Of a stretch of DNA of 20,048 nucleotides, positions 17,876 to 20,048 are shown one piece after another. The position numbers and the translations under genes are program-made. The notes beneath the pieces are model-generated. The model saw nothing but the letters and a program-made list of their open reading frames with translations. It was not told the DNA's origin and made no database searches. The stretch is from Chara braunii. Taxonomy: Eukaryota; Streptophyta; Charophyceae; Charales; Characeae. Where the stretch lies: the NCBI GenBank assembly GCA_003427395.1, contig BFEA01000462.1:1139757-1159804 (forward strand). Reading direction: 5' to 3'. The number at the start of each line of letters is the position of its first letter. The stretch's first letter is position 1.

Positions 17876-18133
17876 GGTCCACAGAGCCTTGCCATAGGAG
17901 GTGTATGTGGCTCCACCGAAGGACTAGCATTGACCTGGGAAAATCAGCAGCGTAACAAGGAAAAACCACGAAAATTTGGTTAAAAACTTAAAAACTAATA
18001 AAAACTTTAAAAAGTAATAAAAAGTTAAAAACAATGGAACTTATCTGTCCCAGTGTTCCAGTGTATGCCTCGTAACTTCAACTGAGCCTGAGACATGAAG
18101 AAAAGAAAAGGATCCAATGATTCCAATCACAGG
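17876..18133. other. No gene; A-rich imperfect repeats
   Basis: Contains a short run of AAAAACTTAAAAACTAAT-like units (about 17975-18035) in which AAAACTT/AAAAGT recurs. Nothing else is supported. Confidence 0.5.
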
Positions 18134-18151
18134 CACGTCATAATCAAACTT
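18134..18151. repeat. Target-site duplication, left copy (U6 insertion)
   Basis: CACGTCATAATCAAACTT, identical to 18276-18293. On the minus strand it lies just after the A-tail. The last one or two Ts overlap the T-run, so the exact length is 16-18 bp. Confidence 0.9.
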
Positions 18152-18167
18152 TTTTTTTTTTTTTTTT

Positions 18168-18226
18168 AATATTTGTATTATTTGGACCATTTCTCGATTT
18201 ATGCATGTCATCCTTGCGCAGGGGCC

Positions 18227-18258
<32 letters not shown>

Positions 18259-18276
18259 ACGGATGTCCCGAAGGAC
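18168..18276 (-). pseudogene. U6: U6 snRNA retropseudogene
   Basis: Read on the minus strand from 18276, this begins GTCCTTCGGGACATCC and continues through AAAATTGGAACGATACAGAG, AGATTAGCATGGCCCC, TGCGCAAGGATGAC and AAATCGAGAAATGGTCC. U6 is the catalytic-core snRNA of the spliceosome; the ACAGAGA box (18237-18243) and AGC triad are intact. The 5' stem and 3' end are of plant type. It is a retrocopy and not a gene: after GGTCCAAA the usual U-tail is replaced by 13 extra bases (18168-18180) and then 17-18 As (T-run 18150-18167). An exact 18-bp duplication flanks it. Changes from the plant consensus as I recall it include one base pair missing in the 5' stem and GACATGCAT where GACACGCA is usual. 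No upstream U6-type promoter (USE plus TATA) is seen. Confidence 0.92.
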
Positions 18277-18293
18277 ACGTCATAATCAAACTT
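18276..18293. repeat. Target-site duplication, right copy (U6 insertion)
   Basis: CACGTCATAATCAAACTT at the 5' end of the U6 sequence on the minus strand. The C at 18276 can belong to either the duplication or the first G of U6. Confidence 0.9.
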
Positions 18294-18589
18294 ATTTAAG
18301 TTATTTGAACTTATTTCCCAAACAAAACAATAAATAAATCAAACTTATCAAAGACGCCCCCCTCTCTTGTGTTCGTGACATGATGATCATTATAATATGA
18401 TTATATGGATTGCAGCCTGAGAACTTGGTGGTGTTTTTCTGCAAAGTCGTTGCTCTTTTGCTCTGGTCTTGCTTTTCTGAGGGTTCCATGTCTGAGTGTT
18501 TTGGGCCCGTGTGTCCGAGTACCAACCTTGTGTGTCCATGTTGTTGTGCTGTGTCTTGGCAGGGACAAAACATAGATACGGGTACTTAC

Positions 18590-18974
18590 AGTGGTAGGAG
18601 GGAAATTTGGCAACAGAAGGACTGACAGGCAGAAGCACAATGAATAGGAACAGAGCAGTAAATTGGTAGGGATTACTAGGGACCTGGTCAGGATTTTCCA
18701 GCAACCTGTAGGGCTCCCGAGTGTTGGTAATGGTGGTACCAGACCAAACCTCTCCTTTGTCATGCCCATAGATCTGTCTCAGTAGATCACCACTGAACCC
18801 ACCATTCCCCTTCCATATACCTCCCATCCTTTCCCAATGAGTCGACAGACTGCTATTCAGCATAAATAGTACATAGTACAATGTAGGCAGAGGTACTGGG
18901 ATTTCATGGGAGGGGTAGAGGGTGACTCCAAAGGTCATGAAGAACGGGCTCTTGAGTGGATGGTTGGTTTGGAA
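18590..18974 (-). CDS. Weak candidate exon of an unknown gene
   Basis: An open frame on the minus strand runs from just after a TAG at 18975-18977, with an in-frame ATG at 18938, through TFGVTLYPSHEIPVPLPTLY, LSTHWERMGGIWKGNGG, LLRQIYGHDKGEVWSGTT and a hydrophobic stretch FTALFLFIVLLPVSPSVA. At 18589-18584 the minus strand reads GTAAGT, a strong 5' splice donor, and a pyrimidine-rich stretch ending in CCAGTAG precedes 18974, so 385 bases could be an internal exon. The amino acid composition is balanced and not repeat-like. I recognise no family. Without the donor the frame runs on to 18390 and becomes Lys/Thr/Gln-rich, which looks like chance. Confidence 0.2.
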
Positions 18975-19059
18975 CTACTGGTATCATTGGGAGAGGAGAG
19001 AGCCTTATCCTGCGGTGAGAGACGGTTAATGGGGGCCCAGATATTCGCCGTTTTCGTTG

Positions 19060-19087
19060 GCAATTGCGGTGCGAATTTCATCAAAAT
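19060..19087 (+). repeat. Left arm of a diverged inverted repeat
   Basis: GCAATTGCGGTGCGAATTTC plus ATCAAAAT pairs imperfectly with the reverse complement of 19767-19794. The arms are about 680 bases apart and enclose the tandem repeat, the G-rich block and the fold-back at 19426-19594. Confidence 0.5.
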
Positions 19088-19236
19088 TTTTAAAAACAAA
19101 CAATATGAGACCATAGTGCAAACATCAAAAAAGGAAACAAGCCAAAAAATTTAAAAAACGAAAAAAAAAACAAAAAAACACTATGAAACCCTAACACAAA
19201 GACACTGTCCGAGTCAAAATGAAGCGTCCAACGAAT

Positions 19237-19354
19237 TCAACAAAATCCAACTTTTTCATTATTGATCCAAACATGTCAAAACTGCACACATGACATATCA
19301 ACAAAATGCCAACTTTTTCATTATTGATCCAAACATGTCAAAACTGCACACATG
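19237..19354 (+). repeat. Tandem duplication of a 56-57 bp unit
   Basis: Positions 19237-19292 and 19298-19354 are identical except for one inserted G in the second copy. They are separated by ACATA. The unit starts TCAACAAAAT and ends AAAACTGCACACATG. Such close identity suggests a recent event. Confidence 0.95.
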
Positions 19355-19405
19355 TTGGGGGCGGTTTGGGGGTGTATGGGCGTATTGGGGGCCGCTATGG
19401 GGGTG
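19355..19405 (+). repeat. G-run block, potential G-quadruplex
   Basis: Five runs of three to six Gs, separated by short spacers of 5 to 7 bases (TTGGGGGCGG, TTTGGGGGTG, TATGGGCG, TTGGGGGCC, TATGGGGGTG). This satisfies the usual four-run quadruplex pattern on the + strand. Confidence 0.7.
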
Positions 19406-19425
19406 TTGGTGGTGTTATTAGGGAT

Positions 19426-19594
19426 TCTGGATCCCAAAAAAAAAAATAAAAAAATTTGCGGGGTGCCGACGACCCCCAACCGGTAGGTGCCGACCAGCCT
19501 ACCGGTTGGGGGGTCGGCAGCCGACTAGTCAAGGGCCGCCGACCGTCGGTGTGTGCAACACTGTTGCCGAACAATTTATTTTTTGGAACCCAGA
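19426..19594. mobile_element. Fold-back (MITE-like) element, about 169 bp
   Basis: The ends are inverted: TCTGGATCCCAAAAAA at the left and, reverse complemented, TCTGGGTTCCAAAAAA at the right, each followed by A/T-rich sequence ending in AATT. Inside lies a strong stem: 19465-19487 (GCCGAC, ACCCCCAACCGGTAGG) pairs with 19498-19518 (CCTACCGGTTGGGG, GTCGGC) across a 10-base loop. No coding capacity. Target-site duplications were not identified. Confidence 0.5.
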
Positions 19595-19766
19595 CTTCTT
19601 GTAGTTTTTCAACTTGAAGACAATTAGGGATCTCATCAGCCTGCAGATACCAAGACTCCCCGCCTGTCACCCCGAACAGACTGTCCCCTTGCCGACTACC
19701 TGCCTCCGCCGAAGGTCAACCCCCCAATCAACCCCAGCCCCACACACGTGGTTAACCAGGGGTGTT

Positions 19767-19794
19767 ATTTTCGACGAATTTTGCACCGAATTGC
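19767..19794 (-). repeat. Right arm of a diverged inverted repeat
   Basis: Reverse complement GCAATTCGGTGCAAAATTCG plus TCGAAAAT matches 19060-19087 with small gaps and several substitutions. Confidence 0.5.
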
Positions 19795-19802
19795 ACTGAA
19801 AC

Positions 19803-19897
19803 TGCCCCCCCCCAATACCCCCTATACCCACCCTATACCCCCCTATATACCTCCTGTATACTCCCACCCCAACCCCCCATACCCCCCCCCATCCCCA
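19803..19897. repeat. C-run block with CCCCCTATA-type imperfect repeats
   Basis: Repeated runs of C are separated by AATA, TATA or CATA (AATACCCCCTATACCCACC and similar). The minus strand is therefore G-rich and could form a quadruplex, opposite in polarity to the block at 19355-19405. Confidence 0.8.
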
Positions 19898-19916
19898 AAA
19901 GTTTCTCAGCGGATTT

Positions 19917-19946
19917 GGGCTGTACTCAGCAAGCGCAGTACAGCCC
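19917..19946. repeat. Perfect 10-bp inverted repeat
   Basis: GGGCTGTACT (19917-19926) and AGTACAGCCC (19937-19946) flank a 10-base loop. No T-run follows, so it is not terminator-like. Confidence 0.9.
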
Positions 19947-19972
19947 CCAACTCAGATTTGAAAAAAAATCAG

Positions 19973-20048
19973 TGGACCGGTCGGCCCCGATCGGTCGGGG
20001 CAAAACGGTCGGCAGTCGGGGTTGGCGGTTGGCCCCGATGCAACCCTG
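19973..20048. repeat. GGTCGG-rich segment cut by the window edge
   Basis: Three GGTCGG and further ATCGG and CAGTCGG motifs in about 45 bases, including a GCCCCGA/TCGGGGC hairpin. GGTCGGCAG also occurs inside the fold-back element near 19511. It may be the start of a further related element beyond the window. Confidence 0.5.

Noticed and set aside
18168-18276. Functional U6 snRNA gene
   Set aside because: The A-tail, the extra 13 bases in place of the U-tail and the flanking 18-bp duplication show a retrocopy; no upstream U6 promoter elements are visible.

Overview
This window reads as repeat-dominated nuclear DNA of a eukaryote, most likely from the green-plant (streptophyte) lineage. Three things point there: a U6 snRNA-derived sequence whose 5' stem-loop and 3' end match plant-type U6; LINE retrotransposons of plant style (ORF1 with a DUF4283-like fold and a zinc knuckle, ORF2 ending in a zf-RVT-like Cys/His domain); and several short TTTAGGG-type motifs. 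A charophyte alga is a reasonable guess, but the sequence alone does not fix the species. I see no intact protein-coding gene.

Layout. Positions 1-330 are a pure (CAA/CAG)n tract. LINE A follows on the + strand: ORF1 about 419-3154, ORF2 about 3236-7032, 3' UTR and poly(A) ending at 7482. It is nearly full-length but broken by frameshifts, in-frame stops and internal deletions. After 185 bases of spacer with T-runs, positions 7668-8447 repeat the last 780 bases of LINE A. Directly after that poly(A) lies LINE B (8449-12329), a second, more diverged family whose sequence starts just upstream of the reverse transcriptase. Directly after LINE B's A-rich end lies a third remnant, LINE C (12330-13290), which shares its 3' tail with LINE A. 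All four are in the same orientation.

From 13290 to about 18100 there is no credible gene. This part holds diverged dispersed repeats, CT and GGA microsatellites, a six-copy repeat of about 21 bp upstream of a TATA-like box, a repeat of about 51 bp, a 50-bp orphan LINE tail (15969-16018), a SINE-like unit with a 27-A tail, and a cluster of GC-rich hairpins. At 18168-18276 (minus strand) is a U6 retropseudogene with an A-tail and an 18-bp target-site duplication. One weak exon-like open frame lies at 18590-18974 (minus). The last kilobase (19050-20048) is rich in fold-back structures and G-runs.

How the parts relate: the LINEs (or relatives) supply the endonuclease and reverse transcriptase that would explain the U6 retrocopy, the truncated copies and the orphan tails. 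The nonsense codons in the LINE reading frames are mostly of the kind left by C-to-T decay, as expected for methylated, silenced plant transposons.
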